Origin: Pelargonium x hortorum
Taxonomy: Eukaryota; Streptophyta; Magnoliopsida; Geraniales; Geraniaceae
Assembly: GCA_036897525.1 (NCBI GenBank)
Contig: JAYMTJ010000012.1
Span: forward strand, 1 to 64,000
Direction of reading: 5' to 3'
Length of the DNA: 64,000 nt
The notes below the pieces were generated by a model. The model worked only from the letters and a program-made list of their open reading frames with translations, searched no databases and had not been told where the DNA came from. Both the position numbers and the translations under genes were made by a program. Shown piece after piece: positions 39,181 to 51,899 of this stretch; the stretch's first letter is position 1, and each line of letters starts with the position of its first letter.

Positions 39181-39311
39181 TTGATAAGTTCCTTTTCATA
39201 TAGTTGAGGGGACCAAACTCCTAACTTTGTAGGGTTAATCAATTAGATATAACGAAAGCTACAAGCTTTTTAAGAATTTCTTGTACTGGTGTTTGCAGTA
39301 CCAACTTCTTC

Positions 39312-39331
39312 TTTAGAACCAAACTCTAAAT
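39312..39331. repeat. 20-bp hairpin repeat, copy 1
   Basis: TTTAGAACCAAACTCTAAAT is found identically at 46295-46314. It contains a perfect six-base stem TTTAGA/TCTAAA around the seven-base loop ACCAAAC. Upstream sequence is also similar between the copies (CAGTACC followed by TTC-rich bases). Related shorter forms occur in the opposite orientation near 25168 and 46736 (TTTGGTTCTAA). Confidence 0.75.
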
Positions 39332-40963
39332 CCCAGCAGTCCTAACCAGTGTCGCTAGTTCAGTAAGGAAGTATGGGTAGTCTATCTCTCCGGGAAGTAC
39401 TTGACTTGATAGAGTCCTAATGACATTCCTGGTAAAGGTTTTCTATCCTAACTTGACTTGTCTCGATGAAAGCTGTTTCTTGTTGTACTAATTCATTGAA
39501 AAGGAGTTCCCTGAGATTCCGAATTCTATGTCTTTGGAAGCTAGTTATCTTGTGCTAGAAAGCTCCGATCCATAAGCCTTATGCAAGTGAAAGCTAGGAA
39601 AGTATTTAAGCTTCTTCTGTTCAGGAGTATTAGATTATTTTGTATTGCAAGGAACAGATTCATTTACTTTAGAGACTGTTGGTGAGATTGGAGAGTTGGT
39701 AGTTCTGTTCTTGGGACCTCTTTTAATTGGAGTAGTTTCCAAGTTGATAGCATTTCTTGGTTGTTGAGCACCTTATTTATTATAATATAAGTTAGTTGCT
39801 CAGTTCTTGGAGTTTGCAGCTGAGTGGTTTCTTTTTTATGAATAGCTCAAAGACTAGGGATAATAAATATTGAGTAGAAGTTCTTGCATTGAATGGATAT
39901 CTTGTTGTAGAATGTGTTCTTCCCTTGAGTCGGTACCTTTTCTTTAGCTCAGGATGTATGGATTGTTTGGAGGTTTGTTCTCAATTCTTCTCTTTAACAG
40001 AGTTCTAGAAACCCACCTTCTACAGATTAGTTCTTCCCTTACGTACCTTATGTGTGTAAGCAGGCTCGGGATTTACTAGTAGGAGGTTAGTTTCTTCACT
40101 TCAATTCCGCTGTTAATCCATTAAATGCAATCCTTTGCGGGTAAGAGTTCCGGTTTTGACTAAAGTTTTTAGATCTTTTAGGAATGCTTGCGGATTTCCG
40201 TGTTTACCAGTCAATTGTAGTAAGGAGGCCGTTAGAATACTTTTTTAACCAAACTCACTTTGGCCTTTTTCGTATATTTAGGCAAAGTTGAGGAAATAGT
40301 TTTGTCAACGGCAATATACGAGTCAGCAAGGTTTAGTATTATAGTATATAAAAAAAACCCCTAAACGACCTTTAAATAGTTTATGTTTATCCACTTTTTA
40401 AGAACCGGAGCACTCTCGCGGGTTCGTACTAGTAAATTTCGATTTGTAACAGTTTGAAGTGAAAGAGGTTCTTTCTTTTGGTTTATTTAAAGGCATTTCA
40501 AGAGATAAAGAGGAAAGATATAAGAGTGCTGCAGCCTTTGGTCTTCCTTAGGAGAGTGCTTTTACGATCGATCTCTCAGTTTAATGGCTGCTAGGCCAAG
40601 AGTTTCCTTAGGTTCCGGTTTTGCAATTTCGGATACTAAAAGAGGCATTTGGGCGTTTTGAGTTACTCATTTTAGAGAGTTCCTAATTTTGGGTATTTAA
40701 GTTAAGTAAAGGTATGAAGATTCTGAGGAATTATTCTTTTAAAGAGTTTCCTGAAAGAAGTGAATCTAAAGAAAACTAAGGTAAAGCCCAATCCAATAAT
40801 AGGTTTTCTAGTCAGTATTTTGGTTAACAGGATTCAAGAGAGAAGGCAATTCGGTAATAGTTGCCCTTAAAACAGAGGGATGCACTTTAACTAAAGAGTG
40901 ACTTTTTATTGTGAGTGCTTTTCCCAGTATCTCTAGCTTTAAGAAGGGGAAATTCATTGTCAT
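39332..40963. other. Non-coding spacer, no gene recognised
   Basis: No gene seen. Between 39.3 and 41.1 kb the sequence contains many degenerate short words shared with the 52-54 kb region, for example GTTAACAGGATTCA near 40.8 kb. Confidence 0.45.
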
Positions 40964-41111
40964 TGGCAGTAGTCCACCTGTCTTTGGGATTAGTCTACTT
41001 GTCGACGGGATTCCTATTTTGGCAAGTTAGTTTCAGCCTATATTTGTTGGGATTAGTATGGGAGTAGAGGATTACTTTCAGGCAGCCGTAGTCTATTAGT
41101 CTTGGAGAAGG
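40964..41111 (+). repeat. Two diverged copies of a ~35-bp motif
   Basis: The unit at 41076-41111 (TTTCAGGCAGCCGTAGTCTA, then TTAGTCTTGGAGAAGG) and the weaker one starting at 40964 resemble units at 53611-53645 and 53696-53730. The spacer also shares GGGATTAGTCT with the spacer of the 53.6-kb pair. A composite unit of two motifs and a spacer may therefore have been duplicated over 12.5 kb. Confidence 0.6.
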
Positions 41112-44100
41112 TGTTGCTAATTGTATTCATTCTAGGCTTTGTTAGGACTTGATTGACTAATCTGTCCAATGGCTGTATTTTTTTTATTCTGTTAGTTTAG
41201 AAAAGCATTCAAGGGACAATTTTTTATTTTAGTAGAAGCTAAGTCTTACGGATCCTGTGTCACTAAAATGTTTAAGAAATGCGTACAAGTTTTGAGATAG
41301 GTATTTGTACTGAGTATAAGGGTATTACTCTATATAGTTGTTAGGTACAGTCCCAATAAATCCTGAACCAAGGAGAAGGTACTAATAACGTTGTTGAAGG
41401 TAATGAAAGAAGGAAACTTTTCAAGTTGTTAGCTAAAGAAGGTTGGAGGTCTATTAGGTATTCTAGAAACTTGCGTTTAAGGACTCTTTTCAAAACTCAC
41501 TTTAGGGGGACTAGACAGACGGCGACTTTTTCTGTACAAAAAGGGTCAAAAAATAGGTGTTATGCTCTCTCTTATATAACATAACTGGACTCTTTAAGAT
41601 CTTCTTTAGAAGAGCGACCAGAAACAAGGGTACGTAAAATCCATCTACTCACTTCACTTACACCGACTAACAAGGAAGGAATTGTCATCAGATTTTAGGA
41701 AGCTGTTATCAAAGCAAAGAGAGTTTCTTTTAGAGGGATTTATAGAAAGGGCACTTTATAGGCAGTATAGCTTATGAGATAAGAGTCTAGGTTATGAAAG
41801 GTAGAACCCAAAAGAGTGTAGTTCCTAATAAAGTGGACTTATAGTTAGTTAAACTAGCTACAAAAAGCCAAGAGCTACAAGAAGACATTCCATCTAGGAT
41901 AGGACATTATTGTTGACTGGTGGATTCATGTCAGTTTTTTTAGACAGTCTTTCTAGCAGGTTTCAAGAACAACAGTTTCAATTAAAGGTTTTATTCGATT
42001 TTTCTTCTTATCTAAGAAACCAAGAAAACAAAGAGCTTTCTTTGGACTGCAAGTACCTTCTCCTCGGTTCCTAACAACAGTGTCAGTGAAAGAGAGGGTT
42101 CCTTTTGAGACTCTCATTTCGAAGTGAGACATTCTTACCATTTTTAGATACCCATTTTGAGGATACATTTTAATTTTAATACAATCGCATGTATTCTTTT
42201 CTTATTTATGAAGTATTTAGCTATAAAATTCCCATCTAGTTTTAATTAAAGCTGAAAGAGACTGGAATATCCACAAAAACTTAAGCTTACCTAGAATGAG
42301 AACTAACTACTCTTCTTATTGGTTGGCACTAGACATCGAGAGTACTAAAATGTAAGGGAATAGGATCGTACTCTTATAATATAACACCTTTGGCGAACGA
42401 CCAGAGAACGTGACAGTAGTAAAGACTCAGTTCGTCTCTACCTGGCATGAAAGACTAAGGGATAGGCTCTCTATGGAATTCTGCTAACTCTAATTCAATG
42501 TATCTTGGCAAGGCTAGGGAAAGGTGGTATCAATCTCGATTGGCAAAAAGGTACATGATTCTATGACTCTAAAGGATAATGGCTGGGATTTCTAGTGTAG
42601 TGCTCTCTACCGAGCTGTGTCATGTAGATAGAGACAAATAGGGCATGTAATTCAAGGGCTACCAAAAGAGCTGTAAATTCTTTTGAGCAGTCTTTCTTTA
42701 TTACAAATAGGAAATGCAACTACTGCAAACTTCAAAGAGCACTTCTAAAGGAGTATTATGTTCCTTTAGCGGGTAAGCACTGTATAGAGATAAATCTCCA
42801 GGGTAACTATAAAGACAAATGAGATTCCTAGATATATAGACTAGGAGGTAGCTTTTTCATTCTGTATAGAGAGTTGGGCTAGACTCTTATACAATATAAG
42901 GAATCAAGGACTAAAATAAAAATGGAACGGATTCTTCTATAGACACTACAAACACTTTCTTTAGAACCTACGACTTTCTTTAATCTCTTGTAGTACGAAA
43001 TTCCCTTATTTATTCTCGTTGTTAAGGCCTTCCCTATAGGACGCTTCTCGAACTTGGGGCTTTTTAGAACTCCAGCCATGGGACTCTTAATGGAAAGGGT
43101 CTCCTTTTTTTTTTTCATTTTCTAGAAATAGGGACCGAAGTTCTGCTATTCTGGACTAAACTTTTTTCCCTCCTATAAAGAATTTAACCCTTAAAAAAAC
43201 TATTTGGCTTGGCTTCTGTTGCAGAACTCTTAAAAATAAGATTCCCTAGATTTCTACCTCTCATAATTCACTAAACAACTAATCTGAGAAAGCCAAACCC
43301 TATTAACTTTCTTGTAAATAGAGCAATTAACTCATTTTTTTGCTTGATTTACCTTAATCTTTGTTAGAATTCTCAAAAGCCCGTGTCCCACGCAGAATAT
43401 GTGCCGTGCCCTAGAGAAGGAAAATTGACCTTATATCAAGGAACCAAAACAAAAATCGACTCAAGGATAGTCATAAACTAAAATTACAACACGCTACAAA
43501 TTCCTGGCTTTTCTTAATTCTTTCTGGTACAGGATTGCTTTTTTTTTAATCCTAGCCACTAAATGGAAGAAAGGGCATGTCTAGGTCTCTTTGTAAAACG
43601 AAAGCTACTCTTTTGGGTAACTCCCCAATAGCTTAGTTAAGATACGACGTAAGCGGATGTAGAAAAGTCTAAATAAAACAAGACTCCGAATTCTAGCTCT
43701 TAACTTAATTTTAATAAATCTGAACTAAAGAATCCTTATGTAAGCGGTAGATACTCTACTAAAAAGGGTACTGACACTTATTTATATCTTGTTTAAACGA
43801 AGCTCCGTTTCAAAGGCATTTAAAAGTTAACAATAGGTACTCAAGGGGATAAAATTTCTAGAGGGAAAGCCAAAATGAAACTAAGTTCTATAGTACTTTT
43901 TTTATAAAAACTTGTTTTTACTTCTCCACATATTTTTAGGACCAGTAAGAATACAAAAACTCTAAGATACAAGCGCTTGTTTTATAAGCGATTGGGCTTA
44001 TACCTTTCTGCACTTATAAACACTCAAAAAAAATGTATTACCAGACAATACAACAAGTATTTACAAAAAGAGTATACTATAAAGAGGGGTTGCTGCTGGA

Positions 44101-46294
44101 ATTAAGATCTAAATAGCCCCTTCTATCTAAGTGTTTTCTTGACAAGATTAAATAAAGAAGAATACAAGCACGAAATGAAAAAAGTGTACCCCCTTTTGAG
44201 TTTATACTTAAGTCCATCAAAGCCTTTAATTATCCTTTTTTTTTTATAAAGCAGGCCCTTTGTATCTAGTATCCCATAGTTATTACGAAATTGCTAGGAG
44301 TTTCCTCCTTGACTTTAGTAAGCACCCCTGTCTGTAAGGCCTAGTTCTAGCGTAATTCTGTATCCTACTAAAGTAAGAAGCGAAGCCGTTATTCTCTATG
44401 AAACCCCCTTTTCTTTTTAGTTAAGAATTTCTCACCCAATTCCAATCTTCCAAGACTCAAATTATACCCCGCTTAATGCTAACGAGAAAGTCACTTTTGC
44501 GTTTTTTTCTAGTAGGATAGATTACACACTGAAGCATAAAATCCCTTATTAAATAAACAGAATTTGAAGGATAAGTCGGGTATTCAATCTAAAAAAAAGA
44601 ATTCAAAAGGGTATAAAAGCTCAGTCCGGGTACCGGGTATTCTCCTAAAAGAAAATAAAATAGGTGCTTTGAAATTCATAAAAAAAAGGACATCCCTATA
44701 TAATACTTAAGTATTAAATTCAATTTCTTTCTTAACGTTGGGGCAATGTTGATGAGTGCCTTAGCTATTAGATTTCAAAGTGGTTTTTTTATTACGGAGA
44801 GACACAATCTCAACTGGAATGCTCTTTACTTACTTTCATCAATCAAAAACACTTCGAATTATTAACTCTCTTATAATCCCCCAACGATTTCCGGGTGTAA
44901 TTGTATATATAGTATAGGAAAACATAACTAAGATGTTTGTTTGGTTTTACTCTTTCAGGCCTACTCTAAAGGGGAATCCCTAAAGATTTGGAATACAGCA
45001 TTTTTGTTCTTTTCATTTTGAGGAGGGCCCTTGGAATTCCTTTCTATGGAAATCTATACTCTGACTTTGTATTCCTAATTACTAAATTAGAAACTACAAT
45101 TAATTCCATTGCTAGCAGGTTCAAAAAAGGGGTTCTAAAAGAAAAAACTGGAGATATAATTCCTCCTTATTTTTAGTGTACACTTCAGTTCCAGTTATAT
45201 TATTCAGCTCGAATTCAAAACTATACAGGTTCCTTTTGTTATGAAAAATTCAGAGTATTTAGTCTAGATAATGAATGTGGCAGGATTTACACTCTCCTTT
45301 CATTTTTTTGCTTGAGGCCGAGCCTATTTAATATACATAAGGTCGTCCTTTACTTTATTTCCGACAGACCCCTTAATACTATAAAAAACCTCCGCAATAG
45401 AGTGAGAAATTGCGTTTCTAGCAAGCCCGGTCCGAGATTTTTCATTAAAGGGGTCTGTTAAGGCCTAGGTACTGAATAGGATTTCCTAATTTTAGAGTTG
45501 CCAAAAGGCATTCAAAGAAAAGCTTAAACAGACTTTAGAGTATATACAAAGGCACTACAGAAAAATGGAATTGAAATGGGAGATATACTCTAAACTAGTA
45601 AACAAAGAACTTTTTCTCAGTACTTTCAAGGTCAGCTTAGATACTTTTCTTTTAGTCTTAGACACAGAAAAATGAAAGGAGTACGTAGGGTTAACCGGGC
45701 TCTCTTTTTTACGGGCTTTTCCTAAATTCTTTCAATTTGCTAGCCAAGGCTAGTTTTTAGTTGATAGGTGAAGTGCAGAAAAACAAGAAGATAAAAATGA
45801 ATCCCAAAACTAAAACTATGGAGCTCTCTTTCTTTCTTTCTTTTTTTCCTTCTAGGAAGGACACTCTGTGGTTCGCAAGGAGTTGTACTGTCGATATTGC
45901 TTGTTAGCTAATTTGCTTGGAAGCTGTATCTCTGTCTGTGCCGGTGTACCTAAAACTCCCAAGGCAGCTAAACCCTTTACCCTTGAATGTTCTTGTAAGC
46001 TAAGACTAATACTCCTGAGACAAGCTTGTATTCTTCTGTGTAAGCCAACCAATGAACTGAATAAATACTAAAACTGATATCTTTGTAAGGAACCTGTGCT
46101 TGTCGGTGTTATAGCCTAACCTCTACTTATTTTAGTCATTCTAAGGGCTCGATCCGGCACAGCACAAGGGAATTGTAGCTTTTAAAGGAATCCAGTGGAA
46201 GTCTCTTGGCTAGCTCATTTCTGGAATCATTACAATATTTTCAAAGTCTCTCTCCTAACAGAACAGTCTAGCAGCTTAGTCAGTACCTAATTCC
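41112..46294. other. Non-coding spacer, no gene recognised
   Basis: Minus-strand frames at 41953-42168 and 42879-43118 and a plus-strand frame at 44988-45176 have no recognisable domain. The 42879-43118 frame begins with a lysine run read from a 13-base T/A tract. Overlapping sense and antisense frames at 45852-46071 show that open length here follows base composition rather than selection. Confidence 0.5.
45824..45853. repeat. 30-base pyrimidine tract with (TTTC)3
   Basis: An uninterrupted C/T tract containing three TTTC units at 45829-45840. Simple-sequence expansion; no function inferred. Confidence 0.85.
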
Positions 46295-46314
46295 TTTAGA
46301 ACCAAACTCTAAAT
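46295..46314. repeat. 20-bp hairpin repeat, copy 2
   Basis: Identical to 39312-39331, with the same TTTAGA/TCTAAA stem and ACCAAAC loop. About 430 bp downstream (46736) lies an opposite-orientation variant TTTGGTTCTAAGG, followed by GACTGCTAAGAA. A similar TTTGGTTCTAAAG and then GACTGCTAAGAA pairing appears at 25168-25305. Confidence 0.75.
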
Positions 46315-49300
46315 AAGAAAAAGACTCCAAAACAAGCTCTGTCTCTGCTGTCGGTCGATTGTCCATTACAGATAGATTCTGAGAGTCCTTTCCTTGTATT
46401 ACAAACCAAAAAAACTCCTTGGGCTATGTCAGATACCTCTCTCGTAACTTAAATAAGGACATTCACTTGAGCTTTATACTTAACTAAGGGCTCGAACACA
46501 CACTAGATACCCCAACTTCATATTCTTATTCTTCTGACTTTTGAGAGCATGCCAGTCTCAGTACAAGTCTTTTCATTAGACTTACCAGCTATACACGATC
46601 TAGGTTCCAAAGACTGCCAAGAGATTCTATTTAGACTTCAATCTATTACCGGCAATACAGATAGATCGCTTGTTTCAGCTAGATTTCCAAGAGAATTTCA
46701 ATTGACTCACAGGCATCCAAGCAAAGAGAGACTTTAGTTTGGTTCTAAGGACTTGGCAATTGACTGCTAAGAAGAGTACATGGAAGCTTCAGTTTTGTTT
46801 ATTCATGTATATTAGGTTGGAGGTGTCTTTCAGTTGGGATTGGGTTGATAAGTTAAGTAGAATTCTAGGGTGACCTCTCTTTTCTGTAACAGCGACTCTA
46901 ACTCTGTCTTTCTATCCTCAAGGGAAAGACTAAGGGAATCTAATCTACTCTCAAGCAAGAAGTGAATCTATTTACTTTATCTGCCGGCGTAGTCAGTTAC
47001 AGGTTTCATTAACATAACACATAACAACTGTTAGCATTCTTTTTTGGCATGCTCTACATAGCTAGAAGTGTCTAAGGAATTAATTACAGAGGCAAGATTA
47101 AGATTCTTAGATTGTTTATAGGGTATTTAGAGTGACTGAGTGGCTAGAAAAATGGAATATTTCAGTATCATGGATCAGTTAGGGCAAGTGGTTATGAGTT
47201 CACAGAGAGAGATCCCATTCACAAAGATGAAGTACCCTCATTAGAACAAGACACCTTCTCTTCGTCCTATTCTTCTCTAAGTCCTCTAGTTCAAACTCCT
47301 ACTCTCAAGAAGCTACTAAGACTAAACAGGAGTAAGTCATAAAGAAATGGTAAGAATTAAGGCGCCTTTCAAGACTAATAAACTAAGGCTAAAGGAAATC
47401 CTAGGTTTCCGGATAAAGTCATTTGCCAAGTTGTAGGTCTAGATCTGAATAGGTATTCTAAATTCTAAATCTCAAGTCAAAAGCGCTGATTAAGGTACAG
47501 ATTTTCCAGTCAAGTAGAAGTACTCCTTAACGATCAGCTACATAGAGCCTGGGTAATTCTCCTTAAAACAATTGTAACTTCTGTTATCTATTATATTCTA
47601 CTCTATAAAATACTTCCTAATAATAGATAAAGAGTAATTACCGTATAGTAAGCTCCAAGCTACAAAAAAAAACGTAAACTCGGTAACAAATTCAAGTTTT
47701 CCTAGCCAAGAGCTTCAGAATGGAAAGGTTTCGAGGCTTGGATCAAAGTAGTAATAAGAATTGTAGGAGGTTTTTTGAAAGTAGTTCGTTTTATTCCGGA
47801 ATTTTGAGCTTGTAGTATAAATAAATAACAGAAGGTAAAGTCCGGCTTTTGTTGATTATAATGTATTAAGTAGGATCTTCCTTAAACTCTAATTACTATT
47901 TAGGAAAGAACTCACAAGCGTAGCAAAGCTTAATTAATATTAAATATTCGCTACTGAAATGAATTCTTTATTAGAACATGAACTAAATATTGTATTGATT
48001 TTATTGGCCTTCTTTCATTAGCTAGATTAAGCCGCTACAGCTCCTAAGAGAGGTATTAAACTAAAGGTTGGAATTACTCATATAAATTGAGGTGATCTTC
48101 TGGGAAACCCGTAATCTATAAATGCGATATACCCAGAATTGCTTTGTAGTTTATATGTAATCCTAAGAAAATTCTGTTAGGGGAAGCGAAGCGGTGACAG
48201 CTTTTGAGTAAACTTTTCTAATTTTAAGACCACAAATGAGGCAATTCTAACTTCGTTTTTAGATCGGTAGAGTTTAAGAACTCTCTACGCTCAAGAAAAA
48301 AGGAGGGTAATTTAGGGGTCGGTTTGCCCGTACACAATCTTCCGCTAGCTCCATATATAGTTTTTTGTCAAAGTAATCTAGCTCTACTTTAAATTCGTAA
48401 GAACTTAAAGGGATAACTAATCCAGCGGAAACCCTAATCCATCTAAGTGATTATATGAATTAACAAGGTTAACACTCATTACCAGTACTAGGAGGAGACA
48501 CATTCCATCTTTTCGGGACTCTATCAGGGACCAAGTACTTTAGTATGTAGTTAAAACTTTAAGCGCATTATAATTAAAGGACGGATCCCGTAAGGAATAT
48601 AGAAGTCGTAAACGTAGGTCTTGCTAGTTAATGGCTATAATTTAGAGTAGTTTGTATATCCTAAGCCTCCCTTTATTTACGAAAGGAGGTGAAAGTACTA
48701 GATTTTTGGGACTTTTAGGTGCAGCTGTCCTTTATTTTATATAGGACAAATCTATAGAAGAAATTAAAGTCCTTCTAACTAAAACCTATAAACTATACTT
48801 TATTCGTATATTATAGTTCTAGTAGACCCACTTTTAGTTTTAACTGGATCAGAAAGACAAGAAAAACTTTAACTTGAGTTCTCTACTTGAAACAAACTCA
48901 TTACTTTAGCTCCAATTCTTTTCTTCCCCAAAGTCTTCGTATTATCTGGAATCTAGAAACCTAGAAGCAAAGGTAACTCCTCAATGTTTATTAGCAGTGA
49001 TACCTATACTTTTACTAAGAACTAGACTCACTCTATAACAGCATCCGTATCTTCTTAGGAGCCTTAACTGTTGTATCTTATTCTTGATGGTTCAGGGACT
49101 TTATGGGATTTACTTTGTTTGTATTACTTTGCTAGATATTTTAAGATAAGAAAAAGAAACCCTCAGTGCTTCCCCGTTTAATTACCTTTGTACTGAAATA
49201 CACTAGATTTGTGTGTGAGTCTTACTTGTTAAGCATTCCCCCTTGATCAATTAGGATAAATACTCTTTAATAGAATAGCAGGTACACCACATAGCTATTC

Positions 49301-51899
49301 TTTTTTTGTATTAAAGGGGTAACCCCTAACCCCCCCAAGAAAAAGAATACCTGTGAATAAAAGAGGTCTATAACTTAACAACTTAATCCGATTGGAAACT
49401 AGACTCTCTACTTCAGTTCTCTATTCTTGCCCAGAGGAACAGGCAGCTCCAATACTATATACTACAAAGCGACTTTCTATAGACTATCCTAAAAAAAAAG
49501 TCCCAGAATACTAAAAGGGACCTATCTCTACCCGAAGACTCCCTTTATTAAATATTCAAGAGAACGTTACAGTATAGAATGCTCCTAGTAAATTAACCTT
49601 CGACCTCTTGTTTATTTTGCTCAAACAAAGGGGAGGTCTTGATAATAATCAATATCCTAAATAGAAACTTTTAGAAAAACTAAAACCCATTAAAAAAGCA
49701 CAATCCAAATAGCGAAACTAACAAGGACTGCTCAACGTAATCCTTTACTGTGTCATAGAATAGCTTATCCGCTCATAATACTTGTATACTTCAGAGAGTG
49801 CTTCTAAAGATAAAGAAGAGAAAGAGGAAATTTCTAACTTCAAAAAATTATATTAGTATTGAGATACATTTATTTAAAGGGACTGACTCCAGTTTTTTTA
49901 ATAAGAGTACTCGGGTCTTTCAATGTAAACCAAACTCTCTCTGTTGCAGGTTTGCCGTATACTACGGGGAGCTTAATAAAAATTCCCGCAAATTGCTAGA
50001 ACCGGATTACATTTATATCAGTTACTTACTTTTTTGTCAAGATTATACAGAACTCTTACTATTTCAATACCCAATGGATTCTGTGGGTTTCCTCGTTTAA
50101 TTTAGTGTGACCCAGTTTGAAATTAAGCTTCCCTTACACCTCTAGATAATCTATTTTATTTAAACTGTCGGGTATAGCCCTCCTATTTCTTAAATTGTAT
50201 AATCCTGAATAAATCTGCCCCCTTCTTTTATTATAGCAAATTATAGCAAAAAGACACGGTATATTCCAAATCTGTATCAGAATCATAGGAAAGGGTTGTC
50301 ATACTGTCATACACCAACAACTCTGGAATTGCTTTTTACAGAACAAATAAAGTACCTAATTAAGAGCCGCTAGCTGAGAAATATTCATCTGAAAGAGATG
50401 CCTTTTGCAAATAAAATAATAGGAATTCAAAAAAAAAAAAAAACTATTTCTATTTAGATTTAACAAAAGAGATTGAGAAGATATTACAGCCCAAACCAAA
50501 AAAAAGCAGGAACATATTTCTAGACTGCTGAAATACTTAAAGAAAGCTTTTATATATGCTACTTTTATTGCCCTAATACACAGGGGACCCCGAATTCTAT
50601 TATATATTATATATAACCAGGGCTTCCTACTCTTTACCATATTTAAGCGAGTAAAGAAAGGCCCGGGAGTGAACCTACGGAGATACCGCCCTTATTTATG
50701 ATATCTATAACAAGTTTCTAGAAGAACTAACATGAAGCTGCGGTTAGAGGCGCATACCGGATAAACTTGGATTCCAAGTCCTGTATAGAATACTCTTCAC
50801 ATAATAAAGAGATTTAGTTGCTTGCAAAACCAAAACCCATAGGACTAACTCAAGAGAGAAACGCCCTGTGGATATGACCCCTAAAGCTATATTATAGTTT
50901 AAACTTTAGTTCATAAGGATCCCCGAAATCCAAATAGAATAGAACTAGAAACTCCTGTCCCGCAAGAGAAACCTAAATTAAAGAGTTATTTGTCTGTCAG
51001 ATCCTTATGTATAAGTATAAAAATTTCTATTTACTCGGAGCTATAAGAGTAGCTACCGGATTAAGGACCCTGCCGAGCCTATACCTTACATAGATTTAGT
51101 TTTAGTTACATGTGCTGCCCTTATAATACTTATAATACTAGAGTAAAGTACTCCATTAAAATTTGAATCTACAACGAGAACTCTCCTTCATTTTTACCGG
51201 AAGCGTCCCCTACTTTATTCCTATTCTAAACTAAAGAGAAAGATAGCATCACTTATAAAGTAGCAATGGCGGAGACCCGTGTCCAAGAGGAAAACTACAG
51301 TATAAGGCCCGCTTAGAATCTAAAAAATTCCCCTATGCGTTCCTTGCTACTATTACTGAACTAAGAGAAGATAACTATGACTTCTATCTACAAAATTCTC
51401 CAATAAGTACAAATAGCTCTAGGGTTTATAAGTAAGGGGATACTGCTAAGAGTTAGCCTAACTAAGGGTCAAAGATATGAACAAGTAAGCAGCTACAGAA
51501 TCCGGGTGCAACCTTACTTGATAGGTAGTTTTCTATGTTTCATGTTTCCTAGCGAGTAATTACTAGTTTCGGGTAATTAAAGGAATATCTATATCCTTAT
51601 TTCTTTAGATAGTATAAGAATTCCTGAACAAGGCTCTCTCATTTCTAAAGGCAAGATTTATCTTGAGGCACAGTTTAGGAGATAAGGAACTACTTCTATT
51701 GCTGCCTAGGGAAGTTGTCAAGGAAAGGAGATCTCCCACTGTATTAGGTTATGGGTTTAGGTCTTTTAGTTAGGATAGTTAGGGATTAGTCTAGTTCAAA
51801 CAGCTTAGGAAACTCTGGAATTAGGCTTTCCACCTTAGTATGACGCCTCTTTTACCTATTCAGCAAGTAAGGAGATTCCTCAACCAAGTAAGAGGCTGA
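46315..51899. other. Non-coding spacer, no gene recognised
   Basis: Frames at 46549-46737, 49798-50100 (100 codons) on plus and 50356-50640 (94 codons) on minus match nothing known. The last spans a 15-base A run at 50429-50443, which gives a phenylalanine run. A tRNA-like T arm near 50.67 kb was rejected. Confidence 0.5.

Noticed and set aside
45852-46071. Overlapping sense and antisense frames of 67 and 66 codons
   Set aside because: Mutually antisense frames of equal length indicate local stop depletion, not two genes; neither resembles a known protein.
49798-50640. Frames of 100 codons (plus) and 94 codons (minus)
   Set aside because: No recognisable domain; the second includes a homopolymer-derived phenylalanine run. 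Lengths are within chance expectation.
50660-50770. tRNA-like T arm on the minus strand (CCGTAGGTTCACTCCC)
   Set aside because: The T stem does not close and no D or anticodon arm is found at the right spacing.
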